A stretch of DNA of 64,000 nucleotides from Arenibacter nanhaiticus (GTDB taxonomy: Bacteria; Bacteroidota; Bacteroidia; Flavobacteriales; Flavobacteriaceae), in NCBI RefSeq assembly GCF_900141935.1, contig NZ_FQYX01000024.1, positions 1 to 64,000 on the forward strand, given 5' to 3'. Both the position numbers and the translations under genes were made by a program. The first letter of the stretch is position 1. Each line of letters begins with the position of its first letter. The notes below the pieces were generated by a model. The model saw only the letters and a list, made by a program, of their open reading frames with translations. It made no database searches and was not told where the DNA came from. Of the stretch, positions 47,093 through 55,692 are shown piece by piece.

Positions 47093-47687
47093 AAACATCA
47101 TCTTCGACTTTGGCGACATTTTCATTAACCTGGACAAACAAATTGTTTTTAAAGAGATGAAAAAACATGGGATCCATGATTTCCTGCCTAGATTAACCCC
47201 TTTAAATGAAGCGTTTGAAGTAGGCAGCATTGGTCCCGATGAATTTTTAAACGAACTGCATTTACATTTCCCCCAGGTAAGTCCTTTGGAAATAAAACGA
47301 ATATGGAATTCTATGTTATTGGATTTCCCTGAGTATCGATTACAATTTCTTGAAGATTTGGCCAAACAACAAGATTACCGCCTATTCCTTCTTAGCAATA
47401 CAAATGCCTTGCATATTCCGCATGTAGAACAACAAATGGGAAAACTACAATTTGAACGTTTTAGGAATTGTTTTGAGCAGTTTTACTTATCTCATGAAAT
47501 TAAGCTAAGAAAGCCAAACCAAGAAATCTTTGAGTTTGTCCTGAATGAAAACAATTTAAAGGCTTCAGAAACATTTTTTATAGACGACACCTTAGAAAAC
47601 ACAGTGGCCGCAACACCACTTGGCATAAAAACCTGGAATCTTTTAGTTGGCAAGGAAGACATCATCAGTTTAAAAGAAAGGCTTTAA
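47085..47687 (+). CDS. HAD-family hydrolase (YihX-like)
   Basis: A 200-residue phosphatase. The nucleophile segment reads IIFDFGDIFINLD, with Gly in the place of the second Asp as in the YihX group. LFLLSNTNALH supplies motif II, LRKPNQEIFEFVL motif III (Lys) and FFIDDTLENTVAA motif IV. The substrate may be a sugar phosphate or FMN-like. The gene is coupled to ribD (8-base overlap), which makes the 5-amino-6-ribitylamino-uracil phosphatase step of riboflavin synthesis an attractive guess. Confidence 0.9.
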   Translation: MIKNIIFDFGDIFINLDKQIVFKEMKKHGIHDFLPRLTPLNEAFEVGSIGPDEFLNELHLHFPQVSPLEIKRIWNSMLLDFPEYRLQFLEDLAKQQDYRLFLLSNTNALHIPHVEQQMGKLQFERFRNCFEQFYLSHEIKLRKPNQEIFEFVLNENNLKASETFFIDDTLENTVAATPLGIKTWNLLVGKEDIISLKERL

Positions 47688-47688
47688 A

Positions 47689-48552
47689 ATGGTAAATTTA
47701 GCCTTAAGTGTTATTTTCTCTAGCTTAATTTTTGTCATTTTTAAATTATTTAGGAAATACGATATAGAAACACTTTATGCTATTATCACCAATTATTTTG
47801 TAGCGTGTATCGTAGGGGTATTATTTTACCAAAAGAATGTCTCTTATGCCGAGATCCCCAAGAAACCGTGGTTTTTAGGCTCCCTGCTCCTAGGGTTTTT
47901 ATTTATCCTCGTTTTTAACCTTATGGCCGCCACTTCCCAAAAGAGCGGCGTATCGGTGGCTTCGGTGGCCACCAAAATGTCATTGGTGATTCCGGTACTG
48001 TTCAGTGTTGGTTTTTATAATGAAAAGCTTTCCTTTCTTAAAATTGTCGGTATCGTATTAGCGCTTGCCGCGGTCTATTTTGTCTCGGTCAAGGAAAAGG
48101 GGTTTAAAATCAATAAAAGAGTTCTAATACTCCCTTTATCCGTTTTTATAGGTTCCGGGATCATAGACACCAGTATAAAGTACTTAGAAACGAGTTGGGT
48201 TCCTCAGGAAGAATTTCCTTTATTCTCGGCTGCTGTTTTTGCCTCTGCTGCTAGCATTGGCTTTATTTACTTGATTATTAAATCTTTTAAAACCAGGATT
48301 TCCATCAATTTAAAAAACGTCCTAGCCGGGGTATGCCTTGGGATACCAAATTACTTTTCGGTTTATTTTTTATTAAACGCCTTACAACATGAAAGTTTGA
48401 GTACCGCAACCGTGTTTACATTAAACCATGTTGCCATAGTTATGCTGTCTACTTTATTGGGAATTATCTTGTTTAAGGAGCATATGAGCAAAAAAAATTG
48501 GGCAGGAATAGCACTAGCAGTTGCCAGTATCTTTTTAGTTGCGTTATTTTGA
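47689..48552 (+). CDS. EamA/DMT-family transporter
   Basis: A 287-residue membrane protein with ten predicted helices in two EamA halves. FGS/PVLFSVGFYNEKLSFLKIVGIVLALAAVYFVS is the typical end of the first half and VIMLSTLLGIILFKEHMSKKNWAGIALAVASIFLV of the second. Drug/metabolite exporter type, with unknown cargo. It starts 1 base after the HAD gene stop and precedes yigZ, so the cluster ribD-HAD-EamA-yigZ is likely one transcript. Confidence 0.92.
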   Translation: MVNLALSVIFSSLIFVIFKLFRKYDIETLYAIITNYFVACIVGVLFYQKNVSYAEIPKKPWFLGSLLLGFLFILVFNLMAATSQKSGVSVASVATKMSLVIPVLFSVGFYNEKLSFLKIVGIVLALAAVYFVSVKEKGFKINKRVLILPLSVFIGSGIIDTSIKYLETSWVPQEEFPLFSAAVFASAASIGFIYLIIKSFKTRISINLKNVLAGVCLGIPNYFSVYFLLNALQHESLSTATVFTLNHVAIVMLSTLLGIILFKEHMSKKNWAGIALAVASIFLVALF

Positions 48553-48560
48553 AGATTCTT

Positions 48561-49169
48561 ATGGAAACAGACACCTACAAAACCCTAGACACCCCTTCGA
48601 CTGAAATCCTATTCAAGGAGAAAAAAAGTAAATTCTTCGGATACGCCTTTCCGATAGAGAACGAGGACGATGTTAAAACCATTATTGAAGACCTTAGGAA
48701 AGTGCACCATACTGCCAACCATGTTTGTTATGCATGGCAATTAGGGGTAGAACAACTTAGGTACAGAGCCAATGATGACGGCGAGCCTAATAATAGCGCA
48801 GGGATGCCTATTTACGGCCAGATACAATCTTTTGGGGTCACCAATGTGCTTGTTGCCGTAGTTAGAATCTTCGGAGGCACAAAGCTCGGGGTAGGCGGAT
48901 TGATAAGCGCTTATAAGACCGCTGCCCAATTGACCTTAGAAACTGCCGTGATCGTAGAAAAAACGCTGAAAAAAGAATTTGTCCTATATTTTGACTATCC
49001 GGAAATGGATAAAGTAATGCGCACCATTAAGCAGCAACAACTCGAAATTATTTCACAAGAAATGACCATGAAGTGTAAGATCCGCTTATCGGTAAGAAAA
49101 CAGGATGCACCACGCATTGAAAAAATATTTTCAATAATGCATCCTGTAAAAATAGTTCAGCATAATTAA
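48561..49169 (+). CDS. yigZ: YigZ/IMPACT-family protein
   Basis: The start at 48561 gives METDTYKTLDTPSTEILFKEKKSKF. The 202-residue protein has the Impact domain with HHTANHVCYAWQLG, DDGEPNNSAGMPI and RIFGGTKLGVGGLISAYKTAAQ, then a C-terminal DUF1949-like half. Bacterial homologues of IMPACT have an undefined role, possibly ribosome-related. It ends convergent with the thioesterase gene with a 4-base stop overlap. Confidence 0.93.
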   Translation: METDTYKTLDTPSTEILFKEKKSKFFGYAFPIENEDDVKTIIEDLRKVHHTANHVCYAWQLGVEQLRYRANDDGEPNNSAGMPIYGQIQSFGVTNVLVAVVRIFGGTKLGVGGLISAYKTAAQLTLETAVIVEKTLKKEFVLYFDYPEMDKVMRTIKQQQLEIISQEMTMKCKIRLSVRKQDAPRIEKIFSIMHPVKIVQHN

Positions 49170-49564
49170 GACTTCAATTTTTCCATAATGTAATCGGGAC
49201 ATCTCATTGGTCTATTTGTCTTCATATCTATAAAAGCCAAAACCGTATTTGCTTCTATCAACAACTCTTTGTCTTGGTTGTATATTTTATAGTCAAACTC
49301 TATTTTCACCATAGGTGTTTTCTTTAGACTTGTAACCACAGTAATAAGGTCGTCGTATAAGGCCGATTTCTTAAAATTTATATTCAATGACACCACTGGG
49401 AGCATAACTCCGTTCGCTTCCATCTTTTTATAGGACACCCCTATTTTCCTTAACCACTCTACCCTACCCATTTCCAAGTATTGGGCATAATTTCCGTGAT
49501 ATACCACGCCCATTTGATCTGTCTCACCATATCTAACCCTAAAAGAAATTTCGTCGTACTTCAT
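49166..49564 (-). CDS. Acyl-CoA thioesterase (4HBT hotdog)
   Basis: The start at 49564 gives MKYDEISFRVRYGETDQMGVV. The 132-residue hotdog protein has the 4HBT signature ETDQMGVVYHGNYAQYLEMGRVEWLR with the catalytic Asp. A start at 49606 is open but adds 14 basic residues with no family match. It is probably of the YbgC-like subfamily that serves short-chain acyl-CoA or the Tol-Pal region. tol genes are not adjacent. Confidence 0.92.
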   Translation of the reverse strand: MKYDEISFRVRYGETDQMGVVYHGNYAQYLEMGRVEWLRKIGVSYKKMEANGVMLPVVSLNINFKKSALYDDLITVVTSLKKTPMVKIEFDYKIYNQDKELLIEANTVLAFIDMKTNRPMRCPDYIMEKLKS

Positions 49565-49764
49565 AATAATCGTTATAATTTTGATATCCTTTAAAAGGAG
49601 CCGCAATCGGCATCCGGCATGGGGAAAAAAAACAAGATATTCAACCCCTTTTCAATTTTTTTCTTAGAATAATTGTTCACATATTTGCCTAACGTGATAG
49701 CGCTGCAAAACAAAGCAAAATATCAACAATATTTACAATAACAACAAAAAAGAGGATTTTAAAA

Positions 49765-51189
49765 ATGAGTGTTACTGCAACTTCCGTATGGAACAATTGT
49801 TTGAGCTTTATTAAGGACAATATCCAGCCGCAGGCATTCAAAACTTGGTTTGAGCCGATTAAACCTATAAAGCTATCCGACAATGCTTTAAGTGTACAAG
49901 TTCCAAGCAAATTCTTTTACGAGTGGCTCGAAGAGCACTATGTAAAGCTTTTAAAAGTTTCCCTTACAAAAGAATTAGGAGAAACAGCAAAATTGGTATA
50001 TATTATCAAAATGGAAAATACTTATGGCAATCGTGAACCTTTTACAGAAAAAATACCAAGCGCTAACAGATCGCGTGTTGAGCCGCAAGAGCTAGATGTT
50101 GCTATAAAATCAAAAAATCCAGAATTAAAAAATCCTTTTGTGATTCCTGGCATTCGAAATATAAAAATCGAATCCCAATTAAATCCCAATTATAGTTTTG
50201 ATAATTTCCTGGAAGGAGACGCTAACAGATTAGCAAGATCTGCTGGTATGGCCGTTGCCAATAAACCAGGAGGCACCTCTTTTAACCCTTTATTAATTTT
50301 TGGAGGCGTGGGGCTCGGAAAAACCCATTTAGTACATGCCATAGGGGTCGAGATAAAAGACAAGTATCCCGAAAAAACAGTACTTTACATTTCTGCCGAG
50401 AAATTTACACAACAATATATAGAATCTGTAAAAAAGAATACAAGGAACGATTTTATCCACTTCTACCAGTTGATAGATGTCCTAGTTATAGACGATGTAC
50501 AGTTTTTATCCGGAAAATCGGGTACACAAGATGTATTCTTCCATATATTCAACCACTTGCACCAGAATGGGAAGCAAGTAATTTTGACTTCGGACAAAGC
50601 TCCTGTTGATATGCAGGATATCGAACAACGCTTATTGTCTCGTTTTAAATGGGGACTGTCTGCTGAATTGCAAACACCAGGTTATGAAACCAGGATTTCC
50701 ATTCTAAAAAACAAACTATATCGTGATGGCGTCGAAATGCCGGAGGAAATTATTGAATATGTAGCCAAACATATAAAATCTAATATTAGAGAGCTAGAAG
50801 GCGCTATTATTTCATTAATAGCCCAATCTTCCTTCAACAAAAAAGAAGTTACATTAGAATTAGCACAATTCGTAGTAGAGAAGTTTGTTAAGAATACAAA
50901 GAGAGAAGTTTCTATCGACTATATTCAAAAGGTAGTTTCTGATTATTTTGAGATGGATGTCAGCACATTACAATCAAAAACCAGAAAGAGACATATTGTA
51001 CAAGCAAGACAGCTAGCCATGTTTTTTGCAAAAAAATTCACCAAAGCTTCTTTGGCCAGTATTGGTTCCCAAATAGGAAAAAGAGATCACGCTACTGTAC
51101 TACACGCTTGTAAAACGGTTGATAATTTAGCCGAAACCGACAAGCAGTTTAAAAAATACATAGAAGACTTAAGCAAGAAATTTTCATAA
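49765..51189 (+). CDS. dnaA: Chromosomal replication initiator DnaA
   Basis: A 474-residue initiator. Domain I opens with WNNCLSFIKDNIQPQAFKTWF. The AAA+ core has GGVGLGKTHLVHAIG and VLVIDDVQFLSGK. The C-terminal DNA-binding signature is GKRDHATVLHACKTVDN. There is no dnaN next to it, as is normal in this group. A CATATTTG at 49680-49687 may be its -7 element. No cluster of DnaA boxes is seen in the 200-bp gap upstream. Confidence 0.98.
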   Translation: MSVTATSVWNNCLSFIKDNIQPQAFKTWFEPIKPIKLSDNALSVQVPSKFFYEWLEEHYVKLLKVSLTKELGETAKLVYIIKMENTYGNREPFTEKIPSANRSRVEPQELDVAIKSKNPELKNPFVIPGIRNIKIESQLNPNYSFDNFLEGDANRLARSAGMAVANKPGGTSFNPLLIFGGVGLGKTHLVHAIGVEIKDKYPEKTVLYISAEKFTQQYIESVKKNTRNDFIHFYQLIDVLVIDDVQFLSGKSGTQDVFFHIFNHLHQNGKQVILTSDKAPVDMQDIEQRLLSRFKWGLSAELQTPGYETRISILKNKLYRDGVEMPEEIIEYVAKHIKSNIRELEGAIISLIAQSSFNKKEVTLELAQFVVEKFVKNTKREVSIDYIQKVVSDYFEMDVSTLQSKTRKRHIVQARQLAMFFAKKFTKASLASIGSQIGKRDHATVLHACKTVDNLAETDKQFKKYIEDLSKKFS

Positions 51190-51201
51190 ACAAGGCATTC
51201 C

Positions 51202-51660
51202 ATGAAAACCAAAATTCTTATGGTTTGCCTTGGTAATATTTGCAGGTCGCCCTTGGCAGAAGGTATTCTTACCGACAAATTAGACCCTAACAAAGTATTT
51301 GTAGATTCTGCTGGCACTGCTGGCTATCATATTGGAAAAAGTCCCGATCCCCGATCTATTGCCATAGCAAGAAAGTACGGGATCGATATCAGTCAACAAC
51401 GGTGTCGAAAATTCACTGACTCAGACTTTGAATTGTTCGATCATATCTTCGTTATGGACAAGAGTAATTATGACGATATCATGGCCTTGACCAAGAACGA
51501 TAAGGATCGCGAAAAAGTAAGCCTACTATTAAATCAAATAGAGAGCAATTTACACGAGGTTCCCGACCCCTATTACGGCGGAGACGAAGGCTTTGAAAAG
51601 GTATATCATTTAATTGACAAGGCTTGCACTATAATAGCCAAAGAGTTAAATGCAAAATAA
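51202..51660 (+). CDS. Low-molecular-weight protein tyrosine phosphatase
   Basis: A 152-residue phosphatase with the Cys loop VCLGNICRSPLAEG (Cys9, Arg15) and the general-acid segment VPDPYYGGDEGF. It follows dnaA by 12 bases and precedes the RsmI-like gene by 9, so the three are probably one transcript. Typical substrates are phosphotyrosine proteins of polysaccharide export, or arsenate in relatives. None is adjacent. Confidence 0.94.
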   Translation: MKTKILMVCLGNICRSPLAEGILTDKLDPNKVFVDSAGTAGYHIGKSPDPRSIAIARKYGIDISQQRCRKFTDSDFELFDHIFVMDKSNYDDIMALTKNDKDREKVSLLLNQIESNLHEVPDPYYGGDEGFEKVYHLIDKACTIIAKELNAK

Positions 51661-51669
51661 CAGCAACAA

Positions 51670-52392
51670 ATGGAACAAAACACAAATAGAAGAGGAAGAT
51701 TATTTTTAATCCCCACCACCTTGGGCGACAACGAACCTCTTGAGGTTTTACCCATTTCGATAAAAAGGACCATTGAGGAAGTTGACCACTACATTGTAGA
51801 AAACGAAAAAACAGCCCGGCATTTTATAAAAAAAATAAGCCCTAAAAAATCTCAACCAAGCTTACAGCTAAATTTACTGAATAAATTTACCCCTCCTGAA
51901 ATTCTGCCTACTTTCCTAGATGCATGCATCGATGGTTTTGATGTGGGAATTTTATCGGAAGCAGGTTGTCCTGGCATTGCAGACCCCGGAGCAGACATCG
52001 TTGCTATTGCACACAAAAAAGGCATACAAGTTGTCCCTTTGGTTGGCCCATCTTCTATTTTACTGGCATTAATGGCCAGTGGTCTCAACGGTCAAAGTTT
52101 TGCCTTTAACGGCTATTTGCCAATTGAATCCAGCGAAAGAAAGAAGAGTATCAAGAGATACGAAAAAATTTCTCGCGACCTTGATCAATCACAAATATTT
52201 ATAGAAACCCCGTACCGGAACAATAAATTATTTGAAGAATTATTAAAGACCCTTTCCGAAAATACTCAAATCTGTATTGGTACCGATATCACTTTACCTA
52301 CAGAGTACATTAAAACTAAAACAGTAAGAGAGTGGGGAAAAATAAAACTCGAACTCCATAAAAGACCTACGATATTTATCATCCACGCATAA
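51670..52392 (+). CDS. Tetrapyrrole methylase-family SAM methyltransferase (RsmI-like)
   Basis: A 240-residue enzyme of the RsmI/YraL group with LFLIPTTLGDNEP, GILSEAGCPGIADPGADIV and QVVPLVGPSSILLALMASGLNGQ. RsmI 2'-O-methylates C1402 of 16S rRNA. This shorter version lacks the usual N-terminal GTLYVVATPIGN wording, so an exact match to RsmI is uncertain. It ends at a bidirectional terminator. Confidence 0.88.
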   Translation: MEQNTNRRGRLFLIPTTLGDNEPLEVLPISIKRTIEEVDHYIVENEKTARHFIKKISPKKSQPSLQLNLLNKFTPPEILPTFLDACIDGFDVGILSEAGCPGIADPGADIVAIAHKKGIQVVPLVGPSSILLALMASGLNGQSFAFNGYLPIESSERKKSIKRYEKISRDLDQSQIFIETPYRNNKLFEELLKTLSENTQICIGTDITLPTEYIKTKTVREWGKIKLELHKRPTIFIIHA

Positions 52393-52393
52393 T

Positions 52394-52429
52394 AAAAAAG
52401 CCTTAACAAAAAGAAGTTAAGGCTTTTTT
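52394..52429. terminator. Bidirectional terminator
   Basis: AAAAAAGCCTTAAC (52394-52407) pairs with GTTAAGGCTTTTTT (52416-52429). It lies between the RsmI-like gene and the minus-strand lysozyme-fold gene, and can serve both. Confidence 0.9.
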
Positions 52430-52442
52430 ATTATTCATTTTA

Positions 52443-53078
52443 TTAAATCCTAGGGTTTCGTTTAGGGGTTACATGAGAAACATCATACCCGGAAAACTTT
52501 TTGATATAATAATCTATACCAGTACCAAAACTATCGCTCACATTCATGGTACCCATGGAGCGCAAATACTTTTTTACATTACCGGCACCCGCCAAATGCG
52601 CTGCCGCTAAAATTCCAGATTCCGTTATTTCCTGGCCATTAATCACCTTTCCGACAAAACGTTTGATGTCCTTTCGGAGAATCCATTTATTCCTGGAAAG
52701 ATTGGTATGAAATACCTTTTCCTGTAAAATAGGATCGTTTAAAAACCTTGTTGCATTATACACGCCAAGCAGCTCTAGGGTTCCTATACCAAATTGGTAC
52801 TTACCCAAATATCCAAAAGCATTGGTGGTAAAATAATTTCCTTGAGACTCCTTAAACGCTAAGGCTTCTTTAAATCCATTATAGGAGGTTCCTAAAAATG
52901 GAGGGGCAACCAGCGGCATTTTTAAAATTGTTTTGTGTTCGGGATACAAAACTTCAGTAGGTCCATTTACTCTTAAGGATTCGGGTACTTCTACCTTTTT
53001 AGTATTAAACCCAAAACCAAAACTAATAAGAATAAAAATAATGATAACGGGGAACAAATAATTTGTCCACTTTCTCAT
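52443..53078 (-). CDS. Lysozyme-fold peptidoglycan-active protein
   Basis: A 211-residue protein with an N-terminal membrane segment (YLFPVIIIFILISFGFGF) and a periplasmic lytic-transglycosylase-like domain: FKEALAFKESQGNYFTTNAFGYLGKYQFG carries the catalytic Glu with the usual ESQGNY context. ILAAAHLAGAGNVKKYL resembles the later helices. The substrate is probably glycan strands, but it could be a structural relative without activity. mltG follows on the same strand 150 bases upstream. Confidence 0.82.
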   Translation of the reverse strand: MRKWTNYLFPVIIIFILISFGFGFNTKKVEVPESLRVNGPTEVLYPEHKTILKMPLVAPPFLGTSYNGFKEALAFKESQGNYFTTNAFGYLGKYQFGIGTLELLGVYNATRFLNDPILQEKVFHTNLSRNKWILRKDIKRFVGKVINGQEITESGILAAAHLAGAGNVKKYLRSMGTMNVSDSFGTGIDYYIKKFSGYDVSHVTPKRNPRI

Positions 53079-53135
53079 ATGTTTGTTTTCTTAAGACTTA
53101 TAATCAAAAAACTGATTTGCTTAAATTACAGGCTG

Positions 53136-53143
53136 CAAATATA
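53136..53143 (-). promoter_or_regulatory. -7 element (TATATTTG) of the lysozyme-fold gene
   Basis: On the minus strand this is an exact TAnnTTTG match 57 bases before the start codon. The -33 half is not clear. Confidence 0.45.
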
Positions 53144-53228
53144 AAACCGTTTTTTGAGACACCCTCTAATTTAACCAAAAATTATCTTTTAGATTAATTT
53201 TATTAGTCAAAAGGCCTTATTAAAAAGT

Positions 53229-54272
53229 TTAGCGGTTAATCTTTTGTGCGTTGATCCAGCGTACATATTGCTCCTTATTACGGTTGTGCTGCGATAAAGT
53301 CTTGGCGAATTTATGGTAACCAAAATTTTCCACATTGGCCACGAAATACAAATAATCGTGTTTTTCTGGATTCAATACGGCTTCTATAGCCGATATGTCG
53401 GGCATCGCTATAGGCCCAGGAGGCAGGCCGGCCACCTTGTAAGTATTGTATGGAGAATCTAATTCCAGGTCCTTATAGAGCACTCGTTTAATTATGGTAT
53501 CAAAATTTCCGGAATGGAGTTTTATAGCATAAATAACAGTAGGGTCGGCTTGCAAAGGCATTCCTATGCGCAACCTATTAAGATAAACACCAGCCACCCT
53601 TGGCCTTTCATCTACCTTAGCCGTTTCTTTATGTACAATAGAAGCCATTACTACTACCTCAGCCGGAGTAAGCCCCAAGACCTTTGCCCTTTCCTTTCGT
53701 TTATCGTTCCAAAACCTATGGTATTCTTTAAGCATTCTGCTCATAAAGCCATCTGCTGATGTATTCCAAAAGAACTCATAACTATTGGGAACATACATAC
53801 TTAAAGCTGTTGCTTCATTAAAACCATTAGCTTCCAAAAAGCCTGTATTCCTAAAGGCACTAACCAAAGAAACACTGTCCGCTTCGATCTGTTGCGAAAT
53901 CCTCCCCGCCAATTCTTCCAAGGTTTCTTGATTATTAAATGCCACCTTAACCGGAATATTTATGCTTCGAAGGGAATTTATGATCTCATTATTAGTCATG
54001 CCCTTTTTAACAGCAAACTTACCTGCCTTCAAATGAACATCGTATCCTTTTTTCTTGGCAGCCGTTTCAAATGTCCCCATATCCTTCAATAAAGGCTCTA
54101 AACTTTCCTTTACCGAATCAAAATTGGCATCTGAAGAAACATAGATATAAGCAGATTCATTGCTGAATTTTGTGTTTGGCATAAAAAAGACACTATAAAC
54201 CTTATAGGTAAAATACCCTCCTACCAATACACCTATTATTACGATCAGCAGAATAATTTTTCTTATATACAT
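53229..54272 (-). CDS. mltG: Endolytic transglycosylase MltG
   Basis: A 347-residue YceG-family enzyme that cuts nascent glycan strands. N-terminal membrane anchor (IRKIILLIVIIGVLVGGYFTYKVYSVF), then VVMASIVHKETAKVDERPRVAGVYLNRLRIGMPLQADPTVIYA with the catalytic Glu, then GLPPGPIAMPDISAIEAVL. Complete. It overlaps the GNAT gene stop by 1 base. Confidence 0.96.
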   Translation of the reverse strand: MYIRKIILLIVIIGVLVGGYFTYKVYSVFFMPNTKFSNESAYIYVSSDANFDSVKESLEPLLKDMGTFETAAKKKGYDVHLKAGKFAVKKGMTNNEIINSLRSINIPVKVAFNNQETLEELAGRISQQIEADSVSLVSAFRNTGFLEANGFNEATALSMYVPNSYEFFWNTSADGFMSRMLKEYHRFWNDKRKERAKVLGLTPAEVVVMASIVHKETAKVDERPRVAGVYLNRLRIGMPLQADPTVIYAIKLHSGNFDTIIKRVLYKDLELDSPYNTYKVAGLPPGPIAMPDISAIEAVLNPEKHDYLYFVANVENFGYHKFAKTLSQHNRNKEQYVRWINAQKINR

Positions 54273-54796
54273 TACTTATTTAGCTTTTGAAACAAAATTT
54301 CATTTTTAAATTTACCATTGGAAATAATCCAATCTTTTTTTACGCCCACTTTTTCGAAACCCAATTTCGCAAACAAATGAAGACTGGGCTCATTATCTTC
54401 CAAAACGTTGGTATAGATTTGTTTTAATCCAAGAACCGAAAAAACATACTCTGTCAATAAAGCAACAGCTTCTGTACCGATACCTTTATTTCGATCCCCG
54501 GGCTGACGAACTATAATCCCTAATCCCGCCCGTAAGTTCTTAGGATCAAAATCGAAAAGGTCAATAAAACCAATGGCACGGTCTTTCAGATCGCATATGC
54601 ACAAACGCAATTGCTTTACTTCATAAATATCCTTATGAGCGTTTTCTAGGTAAAGTTCCAAAACATGCTTAGAATATGGTGCTGTAGTACCACTAATCTC
54701 CCAATTCTCCGGATCATTTTCTAGGAGATAAAGGAACTTTAGATCTTCGGGCTCCAAGGCCCTTAGGTAAATTTGTTTTCCTTTAAGACTCAACAT
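54272..54796 (-). CDS. GNAT-family N-acetyltransferase (RimJ/RimL-like)
   Basis: A 174-residue enzyme with LSLKGKQIYLRALEPEDL, IVRQPGDRNKGIGTEAVALLTEYVF (acetyl-CoA loop) and VLEDNEPSLHLFAKLGFEK. The pattern is that of N-terminal or amino-sugar acetyltransferases. The substrate is not visible. It overlaps dapF by 14 bases and mltG by 1, so all three are coupled. Confidence 0.92.
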   Translation of the reverse strand: MLSLKGKQIYLRALEPEDLKFLYLLENDPENWEISGTTAPYSKHVLELYLENAHKDIYEVKQLRLCICDLKDRAIGFIDLFDFDPKNLRAGLGIIVRQPGDRNKGIGTEAVALLTEYVFSVLGLKQIYTNVLEDNEPSLHLFAKLGFEKVGVKKDWIISNGKFKNEILFQKLNK

Positions 54797-55565
54797 CTAT
54801 CTCTCCTTTAAAGACTAGCTTGGCTGGGCCTATTAAAAATATTTCTTTATAACCCTCCTTGGTTTTATTAAATTTCACCTGTAGCTCTCCACCCAAGGTT
54901 CCTATGGTAACATGATTGCTTTGTGTTTTCCCGCTGTTATGCATCGCCAAGGCTACGGCCGTCACTCCTGTACCACAAGACAAGGTTTCATCTTCCACGC
55001 CTCGCTCATAAGTCCTTACATTGAATACCGCTTGATCCTCTTGATGAACAAAGTTAATATTACTACCTTCTTTCCCATATATTCCGTAACGCAACTTTTT
55101 CCCTTCCTTGGAAACATCAAGATCCTCAAGATTGCTAACGATTTGCACATGATGTGGCGATCCTGTATTTAAAAAATCGTAATTTGTTTTTTCATTAATT
55201 TCGGACACATCCTGCATTTGTAGGCTAACCACATCTTCGGCAATACTGGCATGGTGCAAACCATCTACAGCAACAAAAGTCGCCTCCCCTTTTATAACCT
55301 CTAGTTGATTCGCAAAGGCCACCAAGCACCTTCCTCCGTTTCCACACATACTGCTCTGGTTTCCATCGGAATTATAATACACCATTTTAAAATCGGATTC
55401 CGCGTCATTTTCCAACAAAATAAGTCCATCGGCACCAATGCCAAATTTCCTGTCACATAAAAAAGCCACCAATTTGGTATTTGATTTCGGAAAAGTCCCC
55501 TCCCGATTATCGATCATGACAAAATCATTCCCTGTCCCTTGATATTTAAAAAACTGTAGTTTCAT
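54783..55565 (-). CDS. dapF: Diaminopimelate epimerase
   Basis: A 260-residue epimerase of LL- to meso-diaminopimelate. The two active-site cysteines are Cys74 (SMCGNGGRC) and Cys197 (LSCGTGVTA). MKLQFFKYQGTGNDFVMID is the typical start. dapA of the same pathway is at 34935. This gene leads the dapF-GNAT-mltG run, which links cell-wall precursor supply with glycan cutting. Confidence 0.97.
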   Translation of the reverse strand: MKLQFFKYQGTGNDFVMIDNREGTFPKSNTKLVAFLCDRKFGIGADGLILLENDAESDFKMVYYNSDGNQSSMCGNGGRCLVAFANQLEVIKGEATFVAVDGLHHASIAEDVVSLQMQDVSEINEKTNYDFLNTGSPHHVQIVSNLEDLDVSKEGKKLRYGIYGKEGSNINFVHQEDQAVFNVRTYERGVEDETLSCGTGVTAVALAMHNSGKTQSNHVTIGTLGGELQVKFNKTKEGYKEIFLIGPAKLVFKGEIDVES

Positions 55566-55581
55566 ATTAAATTTTATACCA

Positions 55582-55589
55582 CAAATATA
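55582..55589 (-). promoter_or_regulatory. -7 element (TATATTTG) of dapF
   Basis: On the minus strand this is an exact TAnnTTTG match 16 bases before the dapF start. No matching -33. Confidence 0.45.
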
Positions 55590-55692
55590 TAATTTTATTA
55601 AGGTTATTTTAGCAGTTAAAAAGGCGTTAAACCAAATTTATGGTTTCGAAAATATGTTAATTTTACAAAAGCTAATTCAAATCTTTGTTTTT

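Noticed and set aside
47085-47140. HAD protein as inactive because of a missing second Asp
   Set aside because: YihX-type members also have Gly at that place, so the site can still be active.
49607-49764. Possible replication origin next to dnaA
   Set aside because: Only one weak DnaA-box-like word (TTGTTCACA) is seen. There is no cluster of boxes and no AT-rich repeat array. In Bacteroidota the origin is often not beside dnaA.
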